From JAJRTA01 sp965603125 (GTDB lineage Bacteria > Zixibacteria > MSB-5A5 > GN15 > FEB-12): 64,000 nt of DNA. The first letter of the stretch is position 1; every line of letters starts with the position of its first letter. The DNA lies in contig CBFDBU010000006.1 in assembly GCA_965603125.1 (NCBI GenBank), positions 62,001 to 126,000 on the forward strand. Direction: 5' to 3'. Under the pieces are notes generated by a model. It had not been told where the DNA came from. It was given only the letters and a program-made list of their open reading frames with translations, and searched no databases. Positions 17,447 to 25,887 of this stretch are shown here, piece by piece. A program made the translations under genes and the position numbers.

Positions 17447-18550
17447 ATGGACTTAAGTGAATTTCTGAACTCCTCCGCCTGCACCGGGTTGAAACGCGAA
17501 ATCGACCAGGAGTCTCCCGCTGCGGCGGTTGACCTCAGCCGGGCGGCAGGCATCGACGTTACCAAAGACCTCTATCTCGAGGCTGACAACCGGGGGCTGA
17601 CGTTGTCGGAGCTTTTGGAGTGCGACGAATACGACCCGTCACCTTCGGGCAGCCCCTTAGATGCCTTTGAAAGGCAACTGGCCCTGGCCGGGGTTCGTCT
17701 TTCCGGTAAGGCCCCCAGCACGGTGGAGCAGTTCTACCAGCAGGCGCCGGCCCTGTTGCCGGAGTTTATGCTGCGCGAAATCAAGAAAGGGCAGGCCATG
17801 CGCCCCGAGCTTGGCCGCCTGGTGGCCAACTCCACCAACGTGGCCAGCAACAACTACACGCCGTTCTTCATTGATACCAGTGAAGACACCAAGTTCTCGC
17901 TTCGGCCTATCGGCGACGGCGCCGACGTGCCGCAGCTTCTGGTCACGGAACAGAACCACGCCGTCAACGTGACCGACTACGGCCTGGCCCTGAAAACCAG
18001 CTACAAGGCCCTGCGCTACCGGACCACCTCGCAGTTCCGCGTTCTCATGTGGTACATCGGCTTCAAGATCCAGACCGACAAGATCGGGATGGTGGTGGAC
18101 TGTATCGTCAACGGGGACGGCAACGACAACGCCGCTACGGTGATCAACACGGCTTCCAGCGGCACTCTCGCCTACGACGATCTGATCAACCTCTGGGCGC
18201 AGTTCTCGCCATTTGAACTGAACACGATCGTCTGTCACGTCAACCAGATGAAGACGATCCTCACTCTGGACGAGTTCAAGGATCCCATGGCCGGCTATCG
18301 TTTCCAGCAGAGCGGCGACCTATTCAGCCCGCTGGGAGCCACCCTGGTCCGCTCCGATGAGGTCGACAATGATCTGATCCTCGGACTCGACAGTCGATTC
18401 GCGGTGGAGGAAGTAATCACCCAGCCGCTGATGATCGAGTACGACAAGGTGATCGATCAGAGATTCGAAGAGGCTGTCGTTTCCGAGTCGGTCACTTACG
18501 CCAAAGTGATCAAGGAGGCCGCGGCGGTACTGGATACAGTGTACAGCTAA
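17447..18550 (+). CDS. Major capsid protein, HK97-like
   Basis: The 367-residue product has the length and architecture of an HK97-fold capsid protein. An N-terminal arm of about 100 residues is followed by a core with segments such as VANSTNVASNNYTPFF, ALKTSYKALRYRTTSQF and a C-terminal domain with NTIVCHVNQMKTIL, FSPLGATLVRS and VIDQRFEEAVV. It has an AAGGA site seven bases upstream. Its place after a decoration gene and downstream of protease, portal and terminase supports the call. A strong hairpin follows its stop. I cannot see a protease cleavage site with certainty, but the N-terminal arm could act as a scaffold domain. Confidence 0.82.
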   Translation: MDLSEFLNSSACTGLKREIDQESPAAAVDLSRAAGIDVTKDLYLEADNRGLTLSELLECDEYDPSPSGSPLDAFERQLALAGVRLSGKAPSTVEQFYQQAPALLPEFMLREIKKGQAMRPELGRLVANSTNVASNNYTPFFIDTSEDTKFSLRPIGDGADVPQLLVTEQNHAVNVTDYGLALKTSYKALRYRTTSQFRVLMWYIGFKIQTDKIGMVVDCIVNGDGNDNAATVINTASSGTLAYDDLINLWAQFSPFELNTIVCHVNQMKTILTLDEFKDPMAGYRFQQSGDLFSPLGATLVRSDEVDNDLILGLDSRFAVEEVITQPLMIEYDKVIDQRFEEAVVSESVTYAKVIKEAAAVLDTVYS

Positions 18551-18555
18551 TCTGA

Positions 18556-18584
18556 TCGGGGGCCTGCCTCTTGCAGGCCCCCGA
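18556..18584 (+). terminator. Perfect hairpin after the capsid gene
   Basis: 12-bp stem TCGGGGGCCTGC / GCAGGCCCCCGA, loop CTCTT, six bases after the capsid stop. There is no T run, so it may be a partial terminator or RNA-stabilising hairpin that gives more capsid than downstream products. Confidence 0.65.
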
Positions 18585-18600
18585 CATCCACGGGTGAGAG

Positions 18601-20016
18601 ATGCAAAAGAAGATAACCGAAACCACCGCCGCCTATGGCCTGGGGATAGCCCCCGGCAGGAAACTCTTCCGGATCCCCTCCGGGCAGTACCGGGGAAGAC
18701 TGGCGGCCATAGTGCAGACGTCGGGATCGACGCTGAAACTGTCGTGGGCCGACACGCCGTACACCTCCTGGTCCGAGCCGACAACCGTTGCCAACGACGC
18801 CTCCGACTTCCCCTTTGACTGTGTCATGGACAATGACGGCAACATCTATATCGTCTACTCCGAGGCAACAACGAAGTACCTCGTCTCGCGGAAGCTGCAT
18901 TTTTCCGGGGGAAGCTGGTCACCGGGTGTGACGCGGACGGTATACGATGTCAATGAGTCGTACTATCCCTCAATTGGTGTCGAGAGCGGCGGCAAGCTCT
19001 GGGTCAGTTGGTCGCGAAAGACGGGAGGCTACTACTATCTTCACGCGAAATCCTCGACCGACTCCGGAACCACATGGGGAAGCGGCCCATCGGACGCAGG
19101 TGACGTTCTCTCGGGCGGCACTTCGTCCCTGTACTCCAGACTGATGGCCGGCATCAGTAACATCTACATCGTGTACATGCACGCAGGGGATACCATCTCG
19201 ATGCGCTCCCGGCCCGTCAGCGGCGGCGACTGGACCGCGGTGCTCGACGTGGCCACCTGTTCGGGGGATTTCGACGACAACTTCGACGCCGCCCTCTCCG
19301 AAAGCGGTCTTTTGGGAGTGGTGTTCGACCAGAAGGCGTTGAAATACCGTGAGTTTGATGGCGTCAACTTTGGACCGGTGGTCGCTCTCGATGACGAGGA
19401 GGGCATCTGCCCCCAGTTGTATTTCAACGACAATGTCCCGGTGGCGGTGTACCTGTCGGAGCAGGCGTCGGACCAGATGCTGATCAAGCACACCAATCGC
19501 AGCACCGGTAGTTTCTCCACCCCCGAGGCGCTTGATCCGGCAGCGAAACAATTTGACTCGGTAGTTCTCTACAACTCCGCCGCTTCGTCCTATGCCGACC
19601 TGACCAGCGCCGCCGCCAGCGCCACCACTGCCGATGTGTACCACCCGAGTTCCAGCGTCCTGGTCAAGGAGTCCTCCGACCTGCTGCTCCTCGGGATGGA
19701 CTGCCGTTTTCGCTACGTCAAGTTCCTGTTATCCACGGCCGGTTCCGGAGGCACCGTGAGTTACAGCTACTGGGACGGTTCCAACTGGAGCGCTTTCACG
19801 CCGTCCGGAGGAGGCTTCAACCTCGACGCCACCGACCGCGATCTCCTGCTGTGGGATGATTACACATCGATGCCGGCAGACTGGCAGAAGAAGTCGATCA
19901 ATGGTAGTGTCCATTTCTGGATCAAGGTCGAAGTGACATCCGCTTTTTCCACCGGAGGGGTGGGAAGCCGAATAACGGCGATATCAGACCTCGGCCCCAT
20001 TATCGTCAGGAGGTAG
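18601..20016 (+). CDS. BNR/Asp-box beta-propeller protein with phage-type C-terminal domain
   Basis: The 471-residue product has a beta-propeller-like part containing an Asp-box (SSTDSGTTWG near 155-165) and repeated strand motifs, as in sialidase-like folds. The C-terminal part contains YWDGSNWSAFTPSGGGF, a stretch often found in phage tail or surface proteins, then PADWQKKSINGSVHFWIKVEV. It probably sits on the outside of a particle and may bind glycans; there is no recognisable catalytic set. It is 16 bases downstream of the capsid hairpin and two bases upstream of the next gene, so it belongs to the head operon. Confidence 0.6.
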   Translation: MQKKITETTAAYGLGIAPGRKLFRIPSGQYRGRLAAIVQTSGSTLKLSWADTPYTSWSEPTTVANDASDFPFDCVMDNDGNIYIVYSEATTKYLVSRKLHFSGGSWSPGVTRTVYDVNESYYPSIGVESGGKLWVSWSRKTGGYYYLHAKSSTDSGTTWGSGPSDAGDVLSGGTSSLYSRLMAGISNIYIVYMHAGDTISMRSRPVSGGDWTAVLDVATCSGDFDDNFDAALSESGLLGVVFDQKALKYREFDGVNFGPVVALDDEEGICPQLYFNDNVPVAVYLSEQASDQMLIKHTNRSTGSFSTPEALDPAAKQFDSVVLYNSAASSYADLTSAAASATTADVYHPSSSVLVKESSDLLLLGMDCRFRYVKFLLSTAGSGGTVSYSYWDGSNWSAFTPSGGGFNLDATDRDLLLWDDYTSMPADWQKKSINGSVHFWIKVEVTSAFSTGGVGSRITAISDLGPIIVRR

Positions 20017-20018
20017 CT

Positions 20019-20831
20019 ATGGCATATACCAACGTTGAACTGATCCGGCACCATCTGGTGGCCGCCTACCCCGTCCGGGACCGCGTGTTCGACCAGTCAC
20101 TGGTGTTCGACGGCAGCGACTACATTACATTTACCGGCGGCGCAGTGGAGGGTGCCTCATTCCTGGTTAAATCCATTCAAAGTCACGAGCCTACTCGCAT
20201 GGTCGTTACGCTCAACGACACGATGGTGGTTTTGACATCGTCGCCGTTAGTGCCCGGTTCGGTGGTGATAGCCTCGGACAGCTCACTCGGCACAGTCTAC
20301 GTGGAGAACGTCGACTACGCCGTCAACTACGCTGAGGGGGAACTGACTATCAAGAGCGGGGGCGACCTGAGCGTCAGTATGACCGTCACTATCTGGTATG
20401 TGGCTTACAGCTTGTACTCCGGAGCCACCGACTACCTGCTTCAGGCCGACCGCGGCGAGATCAAGAGGCTGGCCGGGGGAGATATCGCCGCTGGTGAAAC
20501 GGTCTACCTCGACTATTCACCGGTGCACCAGAGCTACACCGAGCAGGTCCTGACCAATGCCGTCGCCGAGGCCAACGGCACGATTGAGCGCGAGGTGGAT
20601 CCGGACGGTCAGTTCGGCGCCGATCCTACTTTGCAGGCCGCGGCAACCTATCGCGCCCTGGAGATCGTCTGCCGCGCCTCAGCCGCCAGGGAGCTTTCCG
20701 GCCGCAGCGGGCAGGACCGCCCGGCCCTGGTCTGGATGCAACTGGCCGACGCCTTTGCCGATCGGTCGGTGCGGCTACTTTCAACTTTCCGTCCCCCGCT
20801 TGACGGGCCGACGGCACCCGTTAACAGTTGA
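20019..20831 (+). CDS. Possible head-completion/connector protein
   Basis: The 270-residue product is a mixed protein with a beta-rich N-terminal half and a helical C-terminal segment (QAAATYRALEIVCRASAARELSG...) that resembles the helices of adaptor proteins below the portal. An AGGAGGTAG site precedes the ATG. It follows the propeller gene by two bases and is followed by a small gene at 20843. The connector call rests on position and helix pattern only. Confidence 0.5.
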   Translation: MAYTNVELIRHHLVAAYPVRDRVFDQSLVFDGSDYITFTGGAVEGASFLVKSIQSHEPTRMVVTLNDTMVVLTSSPLVPGSVVIASDSSLGTVYVENVDYAVNYAEGELTIKSGGDLSVSMTVTIWYVAYSLYSGATDYLLQADRGEIKRLAGGDIAAGETVYLDYSPVHQSYTEQVLTNAVAEANGTIEREVDPDGQFGADPTLQAAATYRALEIVCRASAARELSGRSGQDRPALVWMQLADAFADRSVRLLSTFRPPLDGPTAPVNS

Positions 20832-20842
20832 AGGGAGATACC

Positions 20843-21217
20843 ATGTTACCTGGATTGGAGAAAGTGAAGTCGCACCGGGTGTGGTTCGTGCCTGGTTTCG
20901 CGGTCTGGGGCCTGGCGGGATGGAGCGAGATCGAGTTTGTGACGCTGGAGCAGGTGGGTTCCGACGTATCGGCTCTGTTCGGCGCCATCGACATCGGCGA
21001 TAACGCCCAGCAGGTGGCTTTCAGCGACCTGACCGATCATCGCGGCAGCCAACTGCCGTCCACGATCAGTATGCCACGGATTCTCATACGGCCCAAAACC
21101 AACGAAACGGCCTTCATTGTGGGCGACGAATCGAACGAGAGCTTCAAGATAGCCCGCGACCCGGATTCTGCCGGGCCGTTAACGGTGGATCTGCTGGTAG
21201 TCGAGATGGGTGTATGA
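20843..21217 (+). CDS. Small phage-cassette protein, unknown
   Basis: The 124-residue product is beta-rich with no signal peptide. The ATG at 20843 has a GGGAGA site; the frame opens five codons earlier with a TTG. Its position after the connector-like gene would suit a head-closure or stopper protein, but nothing in the sequence proves this. Confidence 0.5.
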   Translation: MLPGLEKVKSHRVWFVPGFAVWGLAGWSEIEFVTLEQVGSDVSALFGAIDIGDNAQQVAFSDLTDHRGSQLPSTISMPRILIRPKTNETAFIVGDESNESFKIARDPDSAGPLTVDLLVVEMGV

Positions 21218-21218
21218 G

Positions 21219-21515
21219 ATGCCCACCAACCGCAAGAACGGGCGGGACCTCCCTCAGGACCTGTCAACGCTCGATGATCTCATCAAGCTCTACTACAGCA
21301 AACTACTGAAGGATATTGAAAAAAACGCCAAACTGGGAGACTTTCTCAAAATGATCGAACTGCGACGAAAACTGGCCCCTGACGACTCCGAGCAGAAGAG
21401 ATTCTGGAAGATGCTGGCGAAGATTCGTCGGGAAGCCCTGAGCGGGAAGGAGACAGGGAAACCGGTCTCCGCGAGAAAAAAGGGCACCAAGAAGAAATCA
21501 GGAGGGGTCCCTTGA
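21219..21515 (+). CDS. Small basic helical protein, unknown
   Basis: The 98-residue product is strongly helical and ends in a Lys-rich tail (ARKKGTKKKSGG). The ATG at 21219 follows the previous stop by one base; an upstream GTG at 21210 overlaps that stop. The basic tail suggests DNA contact. A small-terminase role is possible but its place at the end of the head operon is atypical. The stop overlaps the next gene's TTG. Confidence 0.5.
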   Translation: MPTNRKNGRDLPQDLSTLDDLIKLYYSKLLKDIEKNAKLGDFLKMIELRRKLAPDDSEQKRFWKMLAKIRREALSGKETGKPVSARKKGTKKKSGGVP

Positions 21516-22273
21516 GCAGAACGCATCTGATGATCCTTGCCGGGGCTCTCCTGGTGTGCGCGTCCGGGTTTTCTGCGGTCGTGGTGGATACCCTCAAGGG
21601 GACATCCGACGTGCAGGACTGCACGATTTATAACTATACGGGCTGCGATGGTGAACGTCCCGGTGAAAACTGTCAGCGATACAACGCGGGGAATATCTAT
21701 AATCTTGGCACGGGCGGTATTGGCGGGTTTAACAAAAAACGTCGCACACTTATTATGTTACCGGGCTGGGATGGGACGGTGCCGGATTCTTCTGAGTTCA
21801 AGGTATGGTGCAAGCTGGAAGCGAGTACCACTGATTTTACCATGCTGCTATACCCCGTGACCACACAGTGGTATGAAGGCGAAGAAGTTACGGCGGGCAT
21901 CGGCGATTTCCCCGACCCGGACAGCGGCGCTACGTGGCTTCACGCATACCTCGATGTCGGGGACGGGGACTCGGTCAACTGGACCAGCAGCGGCGGTGAC
22001 TACCTCACGGACATCGCCTGCAGCACGACAATCACCGACACGGGACAATACTTCACGTTCAGCAACTTCAACCGCATCCTCAATTACTGGGATACATCCG
22101 GGTCGAACTATGGTTTTATCTTGATGATGACGGGACTCCCCGCCAACACCAACGACAAAGTGATAAGATCAACGAAGTACGCCGACACCACCACTCCCAT
22201 AGCGATTCTCTATAGTACGGGGTCGGACGCACAGCCGTCGCGTCGGCGCAGAAGGATCATAACAAACAGGTGA
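21512..22273 (+). CDS. Sec-exported DNRLRE-domain protein in the phage cassette
   Basis: The 253-residue product starts with a signal peptide (residues 1-22) and then a jelly-roll DNRLRE-like domain, shown by the RRTLIMLPGWD, SEFKVWCKL, WYEGEEVTAG, TWLHAYLDVGDGD and INRTYWDT-like strand order. Such domains are known from exported and surface proteins. Translation probably starts at TTG 21512, overlapping the previous stop by four bases, so it is coupled to the phage genes. The C-terminus is Arg-rich. A Sec signal on a protein co-translated with head genes is odd: virion structural proteins normally stay in the cytoplasm. Confidence 0.65.
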   Translation: MSRTHLMILAGALLVCASGFSAVVVDTLKGTSDVQDCTIYNYTGCDGERPGENCQRYNAGNIYNLGTGGIGGFNKKRRTLIMLPGWDGTVPDSSEFKVWCKLEASTTDFTMLLYPVTTQWYEGEEVTAGIGDFPDPDSGATWLHAYLDVGDGDSVNWTSSGGDYLTDIACSTTITDTGQYFTFSNFNRILNYWDTSGSNYGFILMMTGLPANTNDKVIRSTKYADTTTPIAILYSTGSDAQPSRRRRRIITNR

Positions 22274-22286
22274 AGGGGCGTATGAT

Positions 22287-23516
22287 ATGAAAGCAAGATT
22301 GACACTCGGCGATAAGATGTACGGCACCGTATTCGTTCTCGTGTTCGTTCTGACAACAGGATTGGTGTGTCAGGGTTTACAGGCCTCACATGCGATCGTG
22401 AATAACTCGACTTCGTCACCTTCCGGTGAGGATTCGCTTTCCATGCTGTTCTTTTCGCTGGATAGCCTCGGCAACCCGACCACGGCAGATTCCGCCTATC
22501 TGCTTGTAAGCGGGCCGGATGGCAGCCTCGTCTGCCGAGACTCGATGGCCATATCGGACGGCAGCATCAGTGCCACCACTGTCGGCGGCAAGCAGTTTTA
22601 CTGTTTCAAGGACCAGGTTTCCAATCTTGACGGCTCCGGTACGGCCGGGTGTTACTCGCTGACAATCCTGGCCAAGAAGAACAGCGGCAATCTGCTGACA
22701 CCGAATATCTGCTCCTTCCAGATCATCAGCGAGGAACTATCAGATCAACTGGCCCTGATCGATGACTCCGTGTGCGTAAAGGGCGGGGTTATCGACACCA
22801 ACCTGACCGAGCAGGGTGGTGGTGACTCGACATCGCTGGCACGCTGGGTCTGGAACACTCTCCAGAGCAATCACACCGCTGCGGGGAGTTTTGGCAAGTA
22901 CCTCGATACCGAGGTCTCGAGCATTAGCTCCGGTTCGGGGATGTATGCCTACACGATTCAGGCCTACGATTCCACGCTCGGACAGGCCGTACCTCTCGTC
23001 GGCCTGGTCGTGCGCAATCTGAGCCAGACGTCGCTGATCGCCGTGGGGCAAACCGACTCCCACGGCCGAGCGGGTTTCAACCTGGACGCCGACAGTTTTC
23101 TGGTGGTAGCGTCGGCGACGGGATACATCTTTGACGCTTACGACACGGTAGTGGTTGCCGGCGCCGGCGTGGATACAGTCTTCGGTGGATGGTTTGATCC
23201 TGGCTCCCCGGATTTCCCCTCCTTCTGCCGCGTCTACGGATTCGTCTACGATGCCGGCGGACAACCTGAGGCCGATGTTTCCGTCTCAGCCAGCCTTCCT
23301 TCGGGAGTGTCGCGCTTCGGCGCTATCACGGTGACGCCCACTGCCGTCACGACCAGCACCGACACCACCGGGTACTACTACATTGATCTCATACCATCGA
23401 ATTCACTGGATCCGACCGGCGTCAAGTATGAGTTCACCATCAGCCGCAAGGACGGGATGATCCTGAGACAGCGACTCTCCGTACCGAACCAGGCTTCCTG
23501 GCTGCTGACCTGGTAG
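22287..23516 (+). CDS. Exported protein with Ig-like/carboxypeptidase-regulatory repeats
   Basis: The 409-residue product has an N-terminal hydrophobic export segment (about 11-33) followed by several beta-sandwich modules. The segments PLVGLVVRNLSQTSLIAVGQTDSHGRAGFNLDADSF and CRVYGFVYDAGGQPEADVSVSASL (each read in parts) match carboxypeptidase-regulatory-like folds used in surface adhesins and phage fibres. A WVWNTLQSNHTAAGSFGKYLD segment is a motif I have seen in phage structural proteins. It follows the DNRLRE gene by 13 bases and ends the cassette; a perfect hairpin lies 45 bases downstream. Function is not certain. Confidence 0.6.
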   Translation: MKARLTLGDKMYGTVFVLVFVLTTGLVCQGLQASHAIVNNSTSSPSGEDSLSMLFFSLDSLGNPTTADSAYLLVSGPDGSLVCRDSMAISDGSISATTVGGKQFYCFKDQVSNLDGSGTAGCYSLTILAKKNSGNLLTPNICSFQIISEELSDQLALIDDSVCVKGGVIDTNLTEQGGGDSTSLARWVWNTLQSNHTAAGSFGKYLDTEVSSISSGSGMYAYTIQAYDSTLGQAVPLVGLVVRNLSQTSLIAVGQTDSHGRAGFNLDADSFLVVASATGYIFDAYDTVVVAGAGVDTVFGGWFDPGSPDFPSFCRVYGFVYDAGGQPEADVSVSASLPSGVSRFGAITVTPTAVTTSTDTTGYYYIDLIPSNSLDPTGVKYEFTISRKDGMILRQRLSVPNQASWLLTW

Positions 23517-23560
23517 ATGGCCTCGGCGAGTGCCGACGATCCGCGCTATGAGGCTGGATC

Positions 23561-23592
23561 AACAACGGCCGCCCATGCGGGCGGCCGTTGTT
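23561..23592. terminator. Perfect hairpin ending the phage cassette
   Basis: 14-bp stem AACAACGGCCGCCC / GGGCGGCCGTTGTT with ATGC loop, between the convergent cassette end and the dockerin-protein gene. It has no long T tract and may act in both directions. Confidence 0.75.
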
Positions 23593-23639
23593 CTACCGGC
23601 AGGTTCGTTACCTGACTCCGTCGGTGTGGTACTCTCCCC

Positions 23640-25733
23640 TCAGTTACTGGGCGGATCGGCCACGCGATAGATGAAGTTAATATAGTAGATCACGTCAGCG
23701 ATATTGATAAAACCGTCCCCATTAGCGTCGGCCCGCTCGGCACCGCCTACCGGGGGCGGCCCGCCGCGCACCAGGAAATCGGTCAGGTAGATCAGGTCCA
23801 TGATGTTGGCATCGCCGTCACCGGTGTAGTCGCCGGGGGTGTACATCTGGCTGCAGGCGTATTGCAAGAGAACGGTTGCGATGTCCTCGAGGCCGTTGGC
23901 GTCACGACCCAGAGCCCGGAAGAAGTAGAGCGTATCATCGCTGACGTTGTATGGCGTCCAATCGACCGACCAGCCGTCGCTCTCGTCGAAATCGGCGCCT
24001 ACGAAATTGCGGGTCACGCTCCAGTCCTTGGCCAGCATCGAAACCATCAAGTCCACACGCTGCCAGTTGCCGCTGACGTAAACCTCGCTGACACCGGAGC
24101 CGGAGCGCATGGGCAGATGCGAGATGCTCCCGGTGAGCGAATTCGAGACCGATACTTGATAGCTCCCATCCGACTGAACCCAACCGTGGAAACCATCGAC
24201 CACAAGCCAAACGCCGGGGGAGCCGCTCAAACCGATAATGACCGCCCGCTGTTCCTCCTCAACCCAGGTCCGAAGGCTGAAATAGTCCGGGTTCCTCATA
24301 TAGTCGAACGTCAGCACGTTACCCCGCGGCAGGAAGTAGTCTGCAAGCCCCTGGTACAGGGCTTCGTCGTAAGTGCCCTGGTTTTCTTCGGTTCCGAATT
24401 GCTCCGCCAGTTTCTGAGTCAATTCGGCAGTAGAGAGAGTCCGGGAACCTTCCTTGACGAGGTAGCTGTAGCCTCGGTCCGCCCAGAGCGTTACGGCCAG
24501 GGCGGCTGCGGCCGGACCGTTGTACTGCGCCCCCAGCGGAGTGACGTCGAACGTCTGCATCCCGGCGGAGTAGTTGTAGTTGGCTTGCCGACGCTGGATC
24601 TCGATATGACTTAGGTTCTCGTCGCTGGTCGTCATCAGGAATGCGAGCTGGTCGCAAAACCCCGTCCCGGTCGACGGGGCGTTGATTAAGGGTGTCGGTG
24701 GCGTCGGTTCCAGGTAGACTATGAGGCTGTCGGCGGTGCTTCGGCCGAGCGTGTCATAGGCGGTGGCGCGCAACCAGTAGGTGCCTTCGGCAAGTCCGGA
24801 GAAATCCCAGGACAGGGAGAAGCCGCTCCCGCTGGCTGCAAAAGCGGCGCCGTCACGGAGAGGAGAGCTGCCGTCGAAATCACTACCGATACCGACGTAT
24901 GAGCCTCCGGAGGAGTACTCAAATGAAACATGGTCGATGATCTGCGAGCCGGAGTTCTCCCAAGCCCAGATATCTGCCGAACCCATCAGCGTCTCGTCGT
25001 CTTTGGGTGCAAGCAGAGTCAGTTTCGGTTCGGGCTGGGACGGTTCAATGCTGCCCCCGGCATAGCCTACGGCAAACATGGCCAGTTGCCCGGGAAAGGA
25101 ATACCACTGGTTGTCGCTCAGATCGACCCAGCCGACCGATTCGTCCCACAGGTTATATGACGAACACAGCACCGGGTTTTCGTCGGTGACCACAGCCGGG
25201 GCAGAGGTGGGGTCTATGCCGCCGCCGATATAGAAGCCGGCGAAAAAGGGGCCGTTGACCACCACCGGCGGGTCAAAGTCGACCCAGATATCCCACAGGT
25301 CGGCGCTGGGCACCAGGTCCTGATAGTTGGGCGACAGGGCAATGAGCGTATCCGGCACCGGGCAGGTGGGATTGGCGTAGTTGACGTCCTCAATGTCACC
25401 TCCGTATATGATGGGAGTCGAGGCATAGAAGTACATGATGATATGCACTTCCGTCACTGAAAACGGATAACTTGTATTGCAGCTTGCAGTAGGATCAAGC
25501 AGGACCTTGTACAGTTCGTCGCCGACAACCCAGTTGTCGATCAGCCAGACCAGCGAGTCAATGTTGATAACGGTGCAGGTGTCGACGGTCACCAGGTTGG
25601 GGTTGCTTCGCAATTGCTCCAGCCTGGTTTCGTCAAGCCTGACAGCGCGGGCCATATTCTTATCGACGGCGTCGGCGGTCAGCGTCATCCCAAACACAAC
25701 CAGGCAACATAGTACAACCAGACGACATGACAT
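23640..25733 (-). CDS. Exported multidomain protein with pseudo-C39-like domain and dockerin tail
   Basis: The predicted product has about 697 residues. The ATG at 25733 has an AAGGAG site seven bases upstream, and a signal peptide follows. Domains appear in order: an N-terminal unassigned beta region, an Ig-like module (TLLAPKDDETLMGSADIW onward), a C39-peptidase-like fold, and a C-terminal dockerin-type pair of EF-hand loops (GDYTGDGDANIMDLIYLTDF and DANGDGFINIADVIYYINF). In the C39-like part the usual Cys-Gly-Pro is Asn-Gly-Pro (QYNGPAAAALA) and the usual Gly-His-Trp is replaced by Pro-Gly-Val-Trp, so it is probably inactive. Dockerin-like tails on exported proteins are typical of Zixibacteria-type genomes. 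Confidence 0.72.
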   Translation of the reverse strand: MSCRLVVLCCLVVFGMTLTADAVDKNMARAVRLDETRLEQLRSNPNLVTVDTCTVINIDSLVWLIDNWVVGDELYKVLLDPTASCNTSYPFSVTEVHIIMYFYASTPIIYGGDIEDVNYANPTCPVPDTLIALSPNYQDLVPSADLWDIWVDFDPPVVVNGPFFAGFYIGGGIDPTSAPAVVTDENPVLCSSYNLWDESVGWVDLSDNQWYSFPGQLAMFAVGYAGGSIEPSQPEPKLTLLAPKDDETLMGSADIWAWENSGSQIIDHVSFEYSSGGSYVGIGSDFDGSSPLRDGAAFAASGSGFSLSWDFSGLAEGTYWLRATAYDTLGRSTADSLIVYLEPTPPTPLINAPSTGTGFCDQLAFLMTTSDENLSHIEIQRRQANYNYSAGMQTFDVTPLGAQYNGPAAAALAVTLWADRGYSYLVKEGSRTLSTAELTQKLAEQFGTEENQGTYDEALYQGLADYFLPRGNVLTFDYMRNPDYFSLRTWVEEEQRAVIIGLSGSPGVWLVVDGFHGWVQSDGSYQVSVSNSLTGSISHLPMRSGSGVSEVYVSGNWQRVDLMVSMLAKDWSVTRNFVGADFDESDGWSVDWTPYNVSDDTLYFFRALGRDANGLEDIATVLLQYACSQMYTPGDYTGDGDANIMDLIYLTDFLVRGGPPPVGGAERADANGDGFINIADVIYYINFIYRVADPPSN

Positions 25734-25887
25734 GTGATATCTCCTTTGAGGATTCCGGAATGTCTCTTTGTGTTGATTGTCGGTAACTTCCCATATATTT
25801 TGAGGGATAGCTCGAAGTGAGCGTACATACGGCGGTAGTGTGGTGTTCGGCCCATACCACGGACGACAAGGCAACAAGCAGAGGATT

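Noticed and set aside
10648..23516. Typical complete prophage
   Set aside because: No integrase, attachment sites, tail, lysis or replication genes are visible, and flanking repeats do not form att-like pairs.
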